DNA of 64,000 bases from Oryza sativa Japonica Group (Eukaryota; Streptophyta; Magnoliopsida; Poales; Poaceae): contig NC_089040.1 of the NCBI RefSeq assembly GCF_034140825.1, forward strand, positions 7,450,001 to 7,514,000, read 5' to 3'. The position numbers were made by a program, and so were the translations under genes. The first letter of the stretch is position 1. Every line of letters starts with the position of its first letter. Positions 46,934 through 57,767 of this stretch are shown here, in pieces. Under the pieces are notes generated by a model. The model was not told the origin of the DNA. It saw nothing but the letters and a program-made list of their open reading frames with translations, and made no database searches.

Positions 46934-47080
46934 CTCACTCCGTCTAAAAAAACCAACCTAGTAATGGATGGGACATTTCCTAGTACAACGAATCTGGACA
47001 AGCTCCTGTCCAGATTTGTTGAACTAAGAAAACATCTCATCTAATTCTAGATTGATTTTTTTTTTTTGAGACGGAGGGAG
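46934..47080. mobile_element. Stowaway-like MITE, 147 bp, sharing a TA with its neighbour
   Basis: CTCACTCCGTCT at the left and GAGACGGAGGGAG at the right, with TA at 46932-46933 (shared with the preceding element) and 47081-47082. Confidence 0.85.
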
Positions 47081-47082
47081 TA

Positions 47083-47650
47083 GAAACACAGAGAGATTAT
47101 CAAGAGAAGACGCAGGTATCCCCTCCACACACACACAACTATCAATCCCAATCAGCTATCAACCTGTCAATCGCTTCAACCTGTCAATCAATCGCTTTAT
47201 CATATTCTGGATGAATAGCATATGGTTCATAATTTTTAATGGAGAATTTCCTATAGTTAATTTTATCATTTTCTGAGTAAATTGATATAAAAGAATTATT
47301 TATCGGTAAACATGCAGGGGGAAGACGCAAGGGAAAAAACCGTATAAAGGGAAAACTAAAACAAAAGGCAAATTTAAGAAAGTTAAGTGCCATTAATAAA
47401 TAATAATAAAATTATTACTTACTACAAATATATAAATACAATTATTAATCACCAATAATTATGTTATGCTGGGTGTGCTGAGTATATTTCCTATTGGCTA
47501 GCCCATTACGTGATTTTGTCGCGTTTCTTCGTCCGATTTGCAGCGCACCACGCCGGCCAGCCCCTGCCTCCTCGTGCGTATGCTAGGCTCGGCTGTCTTG
47601 CTTGCACCTCCGGAGTCCCACTGGGCCCTGCTGCTGGCATCGAGAAGGCT
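47083..47650. other. Intergenic, AT-rich, no gene
   Basis: No recognised feature before the inverted-repeat element that follows. Confidence 0.5.
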
Positions 47651-48165
47651 AACGGGCGATCGATAGCTGCCAGCGATCAGTTTTTTTTCTTTTTCTTTTT
47701 TAGTAAATTTATACACCTAAAATTTACACATCTAAAGATTATCCACCTAAAGTTTGTAAAGCGAATATTTATAAGACAAAAGTTTATATACCTGATTTAA
47801 ATTCAAATTTGAATTCAAATATTTATATTTTCCTTTTAGGAAGTTTATACATATAAAGTTTACACATTTAAAGTTTATCCAGTTAAAGTTTGTAGAGCGA
47901 ATGTTTATAAGTCAGAAGTTTATATACCCGATTCAAATTAAAATTCGGATTCAAATATTATATATATAAAATATTTTATATATAAAGTTTATGCGTGCAA
48001 AGTTTATGCACATGAATGAGAATGAGAGTATTAGATTTTTTTTTCTAATTTTTTTACTAACTTTGTGTTTTTTTTTTGAATTTTACGATGAAAGGACATA
48101 ATAGAGAGGAGTATAGGGGGAAGGGGCGGGTTGATCGCTCCCAGTGATCGCCCGCCCATTAGATT
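47650..48165. mobile_element. Candidate inverted-repeat element with GGGCGATCG/GATCGCCCG ends
   Basis: GGGCGATCGATAGCTGCCAG near 47655 and its diverged complement (CTCCCAGTGATCGCCCGCCC) near 48155 bracket about 500 bp. The interior has repeated phrases (TTTATACACCTAAA; AAGTTTGTAAAGCGAAT; AGAAGTTTATATACC). Target duplication not seen, so the class (MULE-type MITE?) is uncertain. Confidence 0.55.
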
Positions 48166-48938
48166 CCCCCAACTGGGCTCAATTCGTTCCTGTGTTGGGA
48201 CAAGGTGATGTTCTTAACTGGTGAATACAAGGAAAAAGCCCACTTTGACTCTCTTAAAAAGTAGGTCAAATCTAATTCATACCCCCTCAACCAGAAAATC
48301 AGATAGGATGACTCTCCGAGTTATTGAAACCAGTGCAATTTGACTCCTCTAATGGTTTTGGAGGGCGGTTTTACTGACGTGGCGCTTATGTGGCGGCGCT
48401 ACGGCAGTGCGGCTATGGAGGTCGCGTGATTGGGGTCTTGCTAATGCTATTATCGCCTCGGTGAATCCATGGAAATGCCGCGAAGAAGGCGAAGAAGAAG
48501 CGGGCCGGGGCAGCAGGAGATGTTTGCTTTGCAGTTTGCAGCCAGTGCAAAGGAGGAAAAGGCGGGAGAGGCGATCGACATGGTCCCCATGGATGGATCC
48601 GGTTTGGAGTAGACAACAGATGGGATGGATGGGTAGGTGGTAGGAGAAGACGAGACAAGCAAGGTTAGTAGTAGTACCAGTAGAATCCATTAAAGACGAG
48701 AAGAGGAGAGAGCTCTTCCTCCTATTACTCCTATCAATCGGCAGCAGGTGGCATTGGATAGCAACGAAATCAAACAATTAACAAACAGCAGCATGAAAAG
48801 AAAAGATTCGGATTGATTAATCCCAAGCGAGGAGGAGGAGGAGGAAGGAGGGATTGGCCAACCTGAAAAGCTGCCGCTTTTGGAAAGCGACGGAAGGAAC
48901 AGTTGGTCACCTCCTCGACCCCCAAAACGGCAAACTAA
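48166..48938. other. No confident gene
   Basis: A GC-moderate block with open frames on both strands (longest 48349-48777, minus) and no recognised family. Confidence 0.5.
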
Positions 48939-49175
48939 GCGTGTGTTTGGTTCTCGGTCAAGGTTGGGTGGGATATGATAGTTCATATTTTGTTAGATAT
49001 GGTGGTATAGTTTTTGTTTGGTTGTGTGAATATGGCGATCCAGTTTTTTTTTTGTTGTAGGGACGAAGGTGGATTTGATGATCCAATTTTTTTGTTTGGT
49101 TGGAGGGACTGGGAGTATGGTGGATTTGTAGGTGTGGTCACCTCTCACTTGAGATGGTGAATATACCCCATCAAA

Positions 49176-50656
49176 TCTATTATATTATTAAAAGAATAGA
49201 AAAAGGAGCCTCCACATTCGCTCTCATGGCCTACAAATTCTCACATAAATCAGTGAAAAAGACAAAGCAGAGTCTATATATAAATACAATTTAGAAATAG
49301 CTGAAATTCAGAATTAAAAATAAAGAATATTAGAAGAGGAGACTAGAGTCGATATAAAAATACAATTTAGAAATAGTTGAAATTCGGAATTAAAAAATAA
49401 GGAATATTAGAAGAGGAAAGTAGAGTCCATATAGAAATACAATTAGGAATTAACTGAAATTTGGAATTAAAAATAAGGAATATTAGAAGTAGAGTATGGA
49501 GTCCATATAGAAATACAATTAGGAAATAACTGAAATTCGGAAATAAAAATAACAAATATTAGAAGTAGAGTATAGAGTACATATATAAATACAATTAGGA
49601 AATAACTGAAACTCGGAATTAAAAAATAAGAAATATTACAAGAGGAGACTAGAGTCCATATAGAAATACAATTAGAAAATAACTGAAATTCGGAATTAGA
49701 ACTAAGGAATATTAGAAGTAGAGTATAGTGTTCATATAGAAATACAATTAGAAAATAATAGAAATTTAGAATTAAAAATAAGGAATATTAGAAGTATAGT
49801 ATATAGTACATAGAGAAATACAAATAACTGAAATTCGGAATTAAAAATAAGAAATATTTAAAGTAAAGTATAGAGTCCATATAGAAATATAATTAGGAAA
49901 TAATATAAATCTGGAATTAAAAATAAGGAATATTAGAAGTAGAGTGTAGAGTCCATATAAAAATACAATTAAGAAAAAAATAGAAATTCAGAATTAAAAA
50001 TAAGGAATATTAGAAGTAGAGTGTAGAGTCCATATAGAAATGCAATTAGGAAATAACTGAAATTCGGAATTAAAAATAAGGAATATTAGAAGTAGAGTAT
50101 AGAATCCATATAGAAATACAATTAGGAAATAATAGGAATTTAAAACTAACTAAAATTTGGAATAAATATAATAAAATTAAAAGTAGAGTTTAGAGTCCGT
50201 ATAAAAATACAATTTACAAATAACTAAAATTAGAAATTAAGAAAAACATGGAAACAAGAGTTTAAAGTCAATATAGAAATACAATTTAGAAGTAAATAAA
50301 ATTTCGAAATTAAAATTAAAGAATATTAAAAGATGAGTTTAGAGTCTACATAGAAATATAATTAGAAATAATAAAAATTCAGAAATAAAAATAAATAATA
50401 TTGGAAGAAGAGCATAGAGTCCATATAGAAATACAATTTACAGAAAATTCGGGAATAAAAATAATTAATAACTAACACGTATATAAAATACAATATGAAT
50501 ATTACACATTTGTAGTGTCATAAAGTTATTGCAAAATTTAAAATTATGATGTCATTTTAATATATTTGAATAATATAATGAGAAAACATATATGCTATTA
50601 TATGAAAGAAAATATAATGATGCTAGCCGTGCAATCTACGCAGGCCACCATGTTAG
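49176..50656 (+). mobile_element. Non-autonomous Helitron, 1481 bp, filled by a 76-bp minisatellite
   Basis: 5' end TCTATTATATTATTAAAAGA preceded by A. The 3' end has an imperfect hairpin (GCCGTGCAATCTACGCAGGC) and terminal TTAG at 50653-50656 followed by T, as for A/T-targeted Helitrons with a diverged CTAG. Nested in the PIF/Harbinger-like element. No coding capacity. Confidence 0.75.
49230..50460. repeat. Minisatellite, about 16 units of 76 bp
   Basis: The marker GAGTCCATATAGAAATACAA recurs at about 49272, 49348, 49425, 49501, 49578, 49654, 49730, 49806, 49874, 49951, 50028, 50104, 50195, 50267, 50344 and 50419. Spacing is 76-77 bp except for a short unit (68) and a long one (91). Units differ by scattered substitutions, so the array is not recent. 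Confidence 0.95.
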
Positions 50657-51296
50657 TTAATACATAATACAATTTTACACCGCTACTTCCATTATAAATA
50701 CACATATATAGAAAAAAACAAAAAGAAAAAAGAAAAAAATTACATGGCCGGATCTGGGGCTCGCCGCCGGCGCCTCCTCCCGCCAGCCGCCTCCTCCTGC
50801 CGGCCGCCGCTCACCTCCTCCCCCCGCCTACCGCCACCGCCACCTCCTCACGCCGACGCGGCGCTCGCCACCCGTATCATTGTCGTCATCGCCGGGTTCT
50901 CATCATCGTCGTCGCCGCGTTCTCATCTTCGTCTCAGCGGCTGCCGAGCTTGCCTCCTCTCTCGTCGCCCGCGCCGGCTTCCGAGCTTGCCTTCTCTCTC
51001 GCCGGCCACCGCGCTCGTCGCCCGTGCCAGCCACCGCGCTCGTCGCCCACGCCGGCCGCCCTATCCGCCGCCTCGCTCGCGTCGCCGTGGTGAGGGGTGA
51101 CGCGAGTCACGCGACTCGCTCGCCCGAGCCTCGGGCGACTGCATCTAGCCAAATCGGCCGGATCCCTCTATCCAGCATCTGGGGGGAATATTTCCCTCCG
51201 GGCCGCCCTATCCCACTTTCACCCAGCAACCAAACACCCTCCAAAAAAGCGACGGCCATGTCCTATCCGGGTATATCCCACCAACCAAACACACCC

Positions 51297-52958
51297 TAAA
51301 TACGCTCTCTTCGCCGCCAGCGAGCCCGCCACCGCCGCCGGTGACCAAACGAGAGATACGCTGTGAGATCTTAAATGGCACCGGATGGATTGAACTTCCC
51401 ATGGAATCGATCTAGCAGAAAAGGGAGGGGGCGGTGACCATCGCCACGTTTGTTGCTCGCCGGTCGCTTAGCACTGAGGTGGTGGACGGGCGGAGGGGTC
51501 TCTCTCACTCGGGGAAGGGTCACGCCCTCTCCCTTTTCTCGAGCGCCGGCGGCGCACGTGCTTTCTTCTCCCCGTGTCCCGTTGCCCTTGTTGCCAAGGT
51601 GCTTGGAGCTCGACGGCGCGGAGGGCGCACACGAGCTCAGCGACATTGCGACCGACCCTCGCCCGCCCACCGCCGTCACTCTCGTCTGCGGCCTCCTTGG
51701 CCGTATACGGCGAAGAGGGAGAGAAAGGGAGAGAGCGAGGGGGAGGAGGAAGAAGGGAAGGAGAAATGATAACATGTGGGCCCCACATGTCAGTGGGTCC
51801 CATAATATATTTTGTGTGTGAATGACAGATTGGTCCCACATATATTTTTTTAATTCTAATACCACATAAGCACCACATGGAATGAAGACCGGGTCAGCAC
51901 CGCTACGTCGCCCCCTCACCCCGTCAATCACGCATACATCGCCCCCTCCTCACGGCCTCACATCAGCGCGCCTGATCTCGCACATCCCTCTCCCTCTTGC
52001 CTTCCCAGAACCGCACCTCACCGCCGCCGCCCGCGATAGCCGCTGCCGCCGATTCCTCCAGATCTCCCTCACCCCATGGCCGCCAGCGATTCCTCTTCTC
52101 TCTCTCGGGCACAGCCTCACAGGACGAGCCGCCGCTCACCGCCGGCACGGAGAAAAGACCCCTTTTCTCCTCCCAAGGTTCACCGCAGCCACAAGCTCCT
52201 CCTCGAGATCGAGGCGCTCATGGAGGTGGAGCTCGAAGGAGGCAACGCACTGGGAGGTCGGCACAGGTGGCGGAAGCAGATCATGACTGGCGGAGCTTCG
52301 CCGGAGCCGCACCAACATGGATCCAGTGGCAGGGAGGAGAGAACTGAAGCCGCTGCCCTCACCGGAGCCAATCATGACGGGAGGAGCTTGAGCCCCGTCT
52401 CCGCGGCGGCGGATGGCGAATGGACGTTATAATTCTCTCATTTGCTAAATATTTCTCTACAGCTACTTTTCTTCGAACAAGAAATTATTGGAGGTTATTG
52501 ACTAGGTCTGCAGGTACTTTTGAGTTTCATGGTTGATGTGTTCTGTAGTTTTGTAATCATTTGCCATGGATTACCACATGCCAATCTTTAATGTTTTTTA
52601 TGAATGAATAGTGGAAGCACTGTAGGAGTCTCAAAATAACTCTAAGGGAAATAGAATTTGTCATCACCATCACAAGTCTAATTTTCAATAGAAACTCAGA
52701 GATGTACATGTGCTAAAGCAAATGTGAGACCATTAGCCTGTCACCTCCAAACCAACTAATCCTGACCTCCTGTCATCAACTGACAACCCTCCTCCCTGTA
52801 ACAATCATGAAAAGAGCTGTGCCTGTGCAAAGCTTGAATTCTAGCTGAACTTGGCAAACTTGAGCTTTTTGAACTGTAAGAAATTGTATCGTGTCTACGA
52901 ATTACGTTGTGTGCTTTATTTTTATTATGTGCAATTGTTGACCAAATTTTGCATATAG
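51297..52958. other. GC-rich region with overlapping ORFs, no protein assigned
   Basis: 51370-52430 is strongly GC-rich with open frames on both strands, none recognisable. 52430-52958 is AT-richer and reads like intron leading into the LRR fragment. It may be part of the same captured or decayed locus. Confidence 0.4.
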
Positions 52959-53905
52959 GAATCTTGCCGACAACAATTTTCAAGGTCCTATTCCTGCAAA
53001 CATCAGTTCTTGCACTGCTCTAAACAAATTGTAAGTTAGGCAGTACTAAGCCAACTTATAATTTAACACATTAATTTTTACTCCGGTTGATTAATCATGT
53101 TTCTTTTGCCTCTCAGCAATGTTTATGGCAATGAGCTCAATGGTTCTATTCCTGCTGGTTTCCAGAAGTTGGAGAGTCTTGACTTACTTGTGAGTAATTG
53201 TATCTGTTGCATTATGCTTACAGTTATTACTCAATTCACTTAGGGAAGTTATTGTATTTGAACTAATGTTTTCCTTGCTTAAAAATATATTTAAAAAATG
53301 CAGGAACATATCTTCAAACAATTCCAAGGTAATAAATAATCCTTTTGAGCTTGGTCACATCATCAACTTGGACGCACTATAAGTAAACGCTTTTGCTATA
53401 ATTATTTACCTGCTACTACAAGACCCGTGGGCACCTACAGATTTACTTGCTAGAATTCATGATTTGTCTTTACATTTTAATTCTGGTGATCATCTTCTTA
53501 GAGGAGTTGGGAACTTGTTCCATCATTCTTTTTTTTTTTCTTTCAACCAAAAGAATGAATTAAATGACCTGTGGGCTGCACTAAATGATACTCCTTTATT
53601 TTCTGAACATGGATCTTTCCAGGAATAAATTCTATGGATCAGTTCCTGCTACTATTGGTGATCTGGAGCACCTTCTTGAACTGTATGTTGCGGACCAACC
53701 TCCTAGAAACCATATTATTTTTACTTTTAATGAAAAACCATAATTTATTTCATATGGCCATTATTAATATTGATGCCTAATTTTTTATGCTTTGACTGAA
53801 GAAATTTGAGTAAAACCATCTTGATGGATCAGTTCCTGCTGAGTGATGGCCTGATGGGTCAGTTCCTGCTGAGGTTGGAAACTTGAAAAGCGTCCAAGTA
53901 ATGTA
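52959..53905 (+). pseudogene. ERECTA-like LRR receptor kinase fragment (pseudogene)
   Basis: Consecutive small LRR exons with introns: 52959-53030 (72 nt, NLADNNFQGPIPANISSCTA), 53117-53189 (NVYGNELNGSIPAGFQKLES), about 53304-53379 (ISSNNSK then FELGHIINLDAL), about 53610-53682 (DLSRNKFYGSVPATIGDLEH) and about 53800-53903 (EVGNLKSVQ). One-repeat-per-72-nt exons and these motifs match ERECTA family genes. It is decayed: exon 2 has one extra base, exon 3 has a stop and no GT donor, and the fifth exon contains a partial internal repeat of GATCAGTTCCTGCTGA. No kinase domain or signal peptide is present, so only a mid-ectodomain fragment was moved or retained. Confidence 0.85.
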
Positions 53906-54062
53906 AGTGTGTTCCCTTGACCTCAAGCCTGATAGTGGTTCTCTATCTCCTATGCAAAATAGAAAAGAGGGAATTGTTTTCCTTGAAAGGACTGCAAATG
54001 CCGCAAAAGAAGATTGTAAATAGCCTTCTGCCAATATGAGATTTTTTTTTTTAATTTGCAAG

Positions 54063-54216
54063 CAGTGGCGAAGCTATATTATCTTGGGGGGTGCATATGA
54101 ACCCCCATATTCCTAACTTCTCACTTAAAAACACTAGAATGTACAGTGTTGTACTGAAAATTTCTAAATTCTCAATGGTAGTGCACCCCCTTGTTTTAAT
54201 GCTAGCTTCGCCCCTG
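54063..54216. mobile_element. hAT-type MITE, 154 bp
   Basis: CAGTGGCGAAGCTA and complementary TAGCTTCGCCCCTG ends, flanked by a perfect 8-bp duplication TTTGCAAG (54055-54062 and 54217-54224), diagnostic of hAT transposition. Confidence 0.93.
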
Positions 54217-54224
54217 TTTGCAAG

Positions 54225-55022
54225 CACTGCAACTTTCAAAGAAGATGTAAGGTACATAAGGTTAAGGTTAATGCTATTGAGCACTGCATGCATGTATATT
54301 ATCCTATCAAAATCATCTGAGAAACAGCTAAAGGTTTCATAATGTTTAGAATTTTCTCAACTAAATTCCTCTATCTGCCCTATCGTACGACGTGGCGCCG
54401 CGCTTTCCTTTTTAGTGGTTTACTAATGCTAATCATTGTTGATGAACTAATGCAGTTATTGGGTTTGTCTGGACATTTTGGTCTTGGAAACACCAATAAC
54501 TTCGCCATCGTTGATGCTGCTGGAGCTTTTTTTTTTTAAAGTAATGTTGCTGGAGCTTTCATTGTAGGTTTAACAAAGGCTTAGTTAAGTGCCTTTTGTC
54601 CTCATCGCATTCTGGTTTGACTAATGAATTTTAACAGGGTATTTCAGGTTACTACATAGTTCTTTCTGGCATATTGATGTTCATAATTACATATGGATCA
54701 CCTCTGTTGTTGTACCTTAGGATGGTGGTTTACATATCAGTAATAAGCAGTAAAATGGAACGATGGCCAATCGGGCATGCTAAAAATCACACGCGAGGGC
54801 GTTGCGGGCCCAATCGCAGCGCGGGCGCAGGTCTGCAAGCAGCAAGGGGCACGCAAAAAGGTGCAGGCCAAATTAATTCGTCCGCGTATTGGATAAGAGG
54901 GACACTCTGACATAAGAAAAAAGGAAATGATTTGATAGAAATATAAAATTAAAACCTATTTCAATACGGATGATGTACCAAAATTCTGATGAAAAGATCT
55001 TCAATTTTTATAATAGTAGAGA
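54225..55022 (-). mobile_element. Helitron 5'-end sequence on the minus strand at the right edge
   Basis: The plus strand ends TTTTTATAATAGTAGAGA at 55022; read on the minus strand this is the TCTCTACTATTATAAAAA Helitron start. The rest of the interval has no supported gene and its left boundary is arbitrary. The GC-rich part (54775-54905) may be captured sequence. Confidence 0.5.
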
Positions 55023-55075
55023 AGGGATTTGCATCATCAAATATCATCGTAGTGTTAGCACGGGCATATTACTAG
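55023..55075 (+). mobile_element. Helitron 3'-end-like sequence
   Basis: GTTAGCACGGGCATATTACTAG followed by T at 55076 resembles the terminal segment of rice Helitrons; only half of the usual hairpin is present. Confidence 0.45.
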
Positions 55076-56199
55076 TGCCCAGAAATTGTTCCTATACTGT
55101 TTAAATGAAGCCCATAAATTGTTCCTAGACCGTTTAAATAAAGCCCACAAATTTATTCAATCATTATTGCATAAAATTTAAACTATTATAAAGAAATACA
55201 CGTCAGTAGGATCATGGGCTAAATTTAACCTAAATCTGGGGAGCATATAGTAATAAAAAAGTACAGAAAAAAAACTTTAAACATTCTATAGGCTTTAAAA
55301 TATAATCTGGCATGCATTATAATGCAGAAAAATATGAGAAGTAAATTAAATAAATAAAAAGGAAACTGAGAGAAGATGGAAAAAATATGACTTTTAGCTT
55401 TTCATAAAAAAAATGTTAAATCAAAACTGAACAAAGTAACTAGCTTCATCATGAAAATATTCTACGTTGAAATGCAAAAAAAAAAAAATGGCAGCAAGAA
55501 CTACATTATAACCATTTTTTTTATAAATATAATAAACATTAAATTTATCCAAGAAATAAAAAGTAAGCAATAAATTTATCTAAATGAAAACAATAAATAG
55601 GGAAACTAAATGTATGGAAGTAATTAGTAACAAGAAATTGCTAGGATCAATGAAAATATTTGCATAAATTAAAACGATTGTGCATGGTTTTTTCATGCAG
55701 TTTCAATGCAAAATGATGGGCATGAATCAGTAATCCAAGATACATTTATTTAGGATATAGAGTTCCTGCTATTCTATTACTCACGTGTGAAACTATCTAT
55801 TTTATGGAAATAGCCCCAACTATTCCCTAACATCATATATATCCAGTGATTTCTCAAAGTTAAAAAGTCTATATAGCACAATAAACCCACAAATCAAGAT
55901 ATATTATTATTCATTTGAGATATTAATGGTAAGCCATATAAAAAATGAACTAAGCAAACATTTTTTTTATAATATAATTATATTATTAGTGGTTAAAAAA
56001 GAAAACTGTGGAAAATAATATACAATTAGAAAAAACTAAAACCAAGTCTAAAATTAAGTTCCATTTTTTTTAAGGCTGCAACAGATAAACTAACAAGCAG
56101 ATGATGAGAAGTAACAAATATGAGCTATAAATTGGTTGGCGCGCTCGTTATCTAGTTTGATATAAAGTTTATCTTCAGTCGATTTCATATAAAAAGTTA
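55076..56199. other. AT-rich intergenic, no feature
   Basis: No gene or clear repeat recognised. Short direct repeat of GAAATTGTTCCTA..GTTTAAAT near 55080-55140. Confidence 0.6.
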
Positions 56200-56623
56200 G
56201 CTAAAAAACACACACATATATATGCGTAGCGTCATCATAAGTGCCGGTTTTAATTGACAACTTGTACCTGTGAACACATATGCGGGTTTTTATTAAGAAC
56301 TGATACAAATGTGATGACCATATCTGTTGGTTCACAATAAAAACTAGCACTTGTTGCGTTGTATTCATAGGTGCCGATTTATTAGAAGAACTGACATCTT
56401 TGTGATGTTCATATATAGGTGCCACTTTATTGTAACAACCAGTACCAATGACTTGGGGGGTACTGTTAATAACGGTTTATTTATTCACTTGGCGTCCATG
56501 AGTGGTTATAGGTGCCGGTTTTTATTTATACACCCATGTAAAGGCGAGAAAATCCTCATATGTGCTCGCTTTCTATGTACCGACATTTATGATGACGCCC
56601 CTTATTAGATTTTTTGTGTAGTG
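56200..56623. mobile_element. CACTA right-end remnant
   Basis: Ends TTTTTTGTGTAGTG at 56623, a CACTA terminus, preceded by repeated ATAGGTGCCGGTTTT-like subterminal motifs in one orientation. No left terminus was found, so it is a fragment or very decayed. Confidence 0.65.
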
Positions 56624-57175
56624 TTTGGTGGTGGAATAAACTTATATCGCACCTTACTCTATCAGATTTCTTACCACTAGTTTCACCAAACTTAGATTTT
56701 AATAAAGAGTTTTTACAGCCTAATAACAATCTTAAACTTTATTTTGATCGAATAATAAAGTTGTCGTAGATAATTTTGTGGCGAATAGATTACTTTTGAC
56801 ATCGATTGTTAGATTCTAAATTCAGTCTAGTTTTAGTAAGACCAAGTAATTAAGGTTGTGCTCAGGCCGGTCGATGTCAATGCCATCATGCAAGAAAATG
56901 AAGGAGGAGGAGAGGCGCAAGCACGAGGTGGTGGCGCTGTATGAGCTAGGGCTTCGGCATGCTGGTGTTGGGGGTGGCACTGTTCGAGGGCTCCTTGCCG
57001 CAGGTCTCACACAAATAGTGATACAATCCACCTTGTTCAAGCACCTCAATTGGTGGAAGCTTCCGATGCCGCGTGACATCCGTATGATGCTTTTGATGCA
57101 GGAGGACGACAGCTGGTACCTGCCCAGTGATCGAGGTGGTGCTGGCGGCTGACTAGGGGCTCTCTGGGCTGCACA
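56624..57175 (+). other. Unassigned ORF region
   Basis: An ORF at 56856-57152 (98 codons; contains DIRMMLLMQEDDSWYLPSDR) shows no family I recognise and lacks a clear gene context. Confidence 0.3.
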
Positions 57176-57630
57176 TAGGGCTGTCAAAAAAGCTCGAGGC
57201 TCGCGAGCTGCTAGAGCTTGGCTCGTCCTAGGCTCGATTCAAGCTCGGCTCGAGCTCCAAACGAGCCGAACCCGAGCCTCTCCCTAAGCTCGCGAGCTTT
57301 GTCGAGCCGAGCTCGAGCTTCCAACGAGCCTAGTAATATATGATTTTTATTGTTATTTAATAAATTAGGAGATCAAATATGTTATTTGTATGCCTCATAT
57401 GGACATCATATATTTATTTTATTCTTTTTTCCTCTTCTATTAATATGATGAACTAGAAATTAATTATTTTTTAATTGTTTTTAAAAGATTATCTTTGAAA
57501 TATATATTATTTTACTTAAAAATCAAACTCGGTAGTTGAGCTCGAGCTTGGTCGAGCTCGAGGCAAGCCTGCCAAAAAGCTCGAACATTTTATAGGCTCG
57601 GTTCGAGCTTGGCTTGAGCACGCTCGTGGA
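57176..57630. repeat. GAGCTCG-rich repeat in two blocks
   Basis: Blocks at 57190-57330 and 57530-57620 are dense in GCTCGAGC/GAGCTCGAGC words, separated by AT-rich DNA. They start TAGGGCTGTCAAAAAAGCTC, a common dispersed plant repeat (hAT-like end). The right terminus is not clear. Confidence 0.55.
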
Positions 57631-57767
57631 TAGGAGAGAGATGAGAGGACGAGGAAGGAGAAGGGGGTGATTTGGTCTAAAAATATTAGAAAATATAGTG
57701 AAGGTTAAGTATGGGCATATCCTAAATAAGTATAAAATTACATTGACATTAGAACAAATTATTAAAT

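Larger units (their letters stand above)
48939..51296. mobile_element. PIF/Harbinger-like element (non-autonomous), carrying a nested Helitron
   Basis: GCGTGTGTTTGGTT at the left and complementary AACCAAACACACCC at the right, flanked by TAA (48936-48938 and 51297-51299). Without the Helitron it is about 880 bp. Its right half (50744-51140) is a very GC-rich, exon-like tract of CCGCCGCC-type sequence that may be captured host DNA. Confidence 0.75.

Noticed and set aside
49230-50460. Regularly spaced repeats that could suggest a CRISPR-like array
   Set aside because: Units are head-to-tail with no unique spacers, and lie in a Helitron of a plant genome.
51371-52432. Several overlapping ORFs of 100-190 codons
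   Set aside because: Both strands open, no conserved motif; treated as GC-rich non-assigned sequence.
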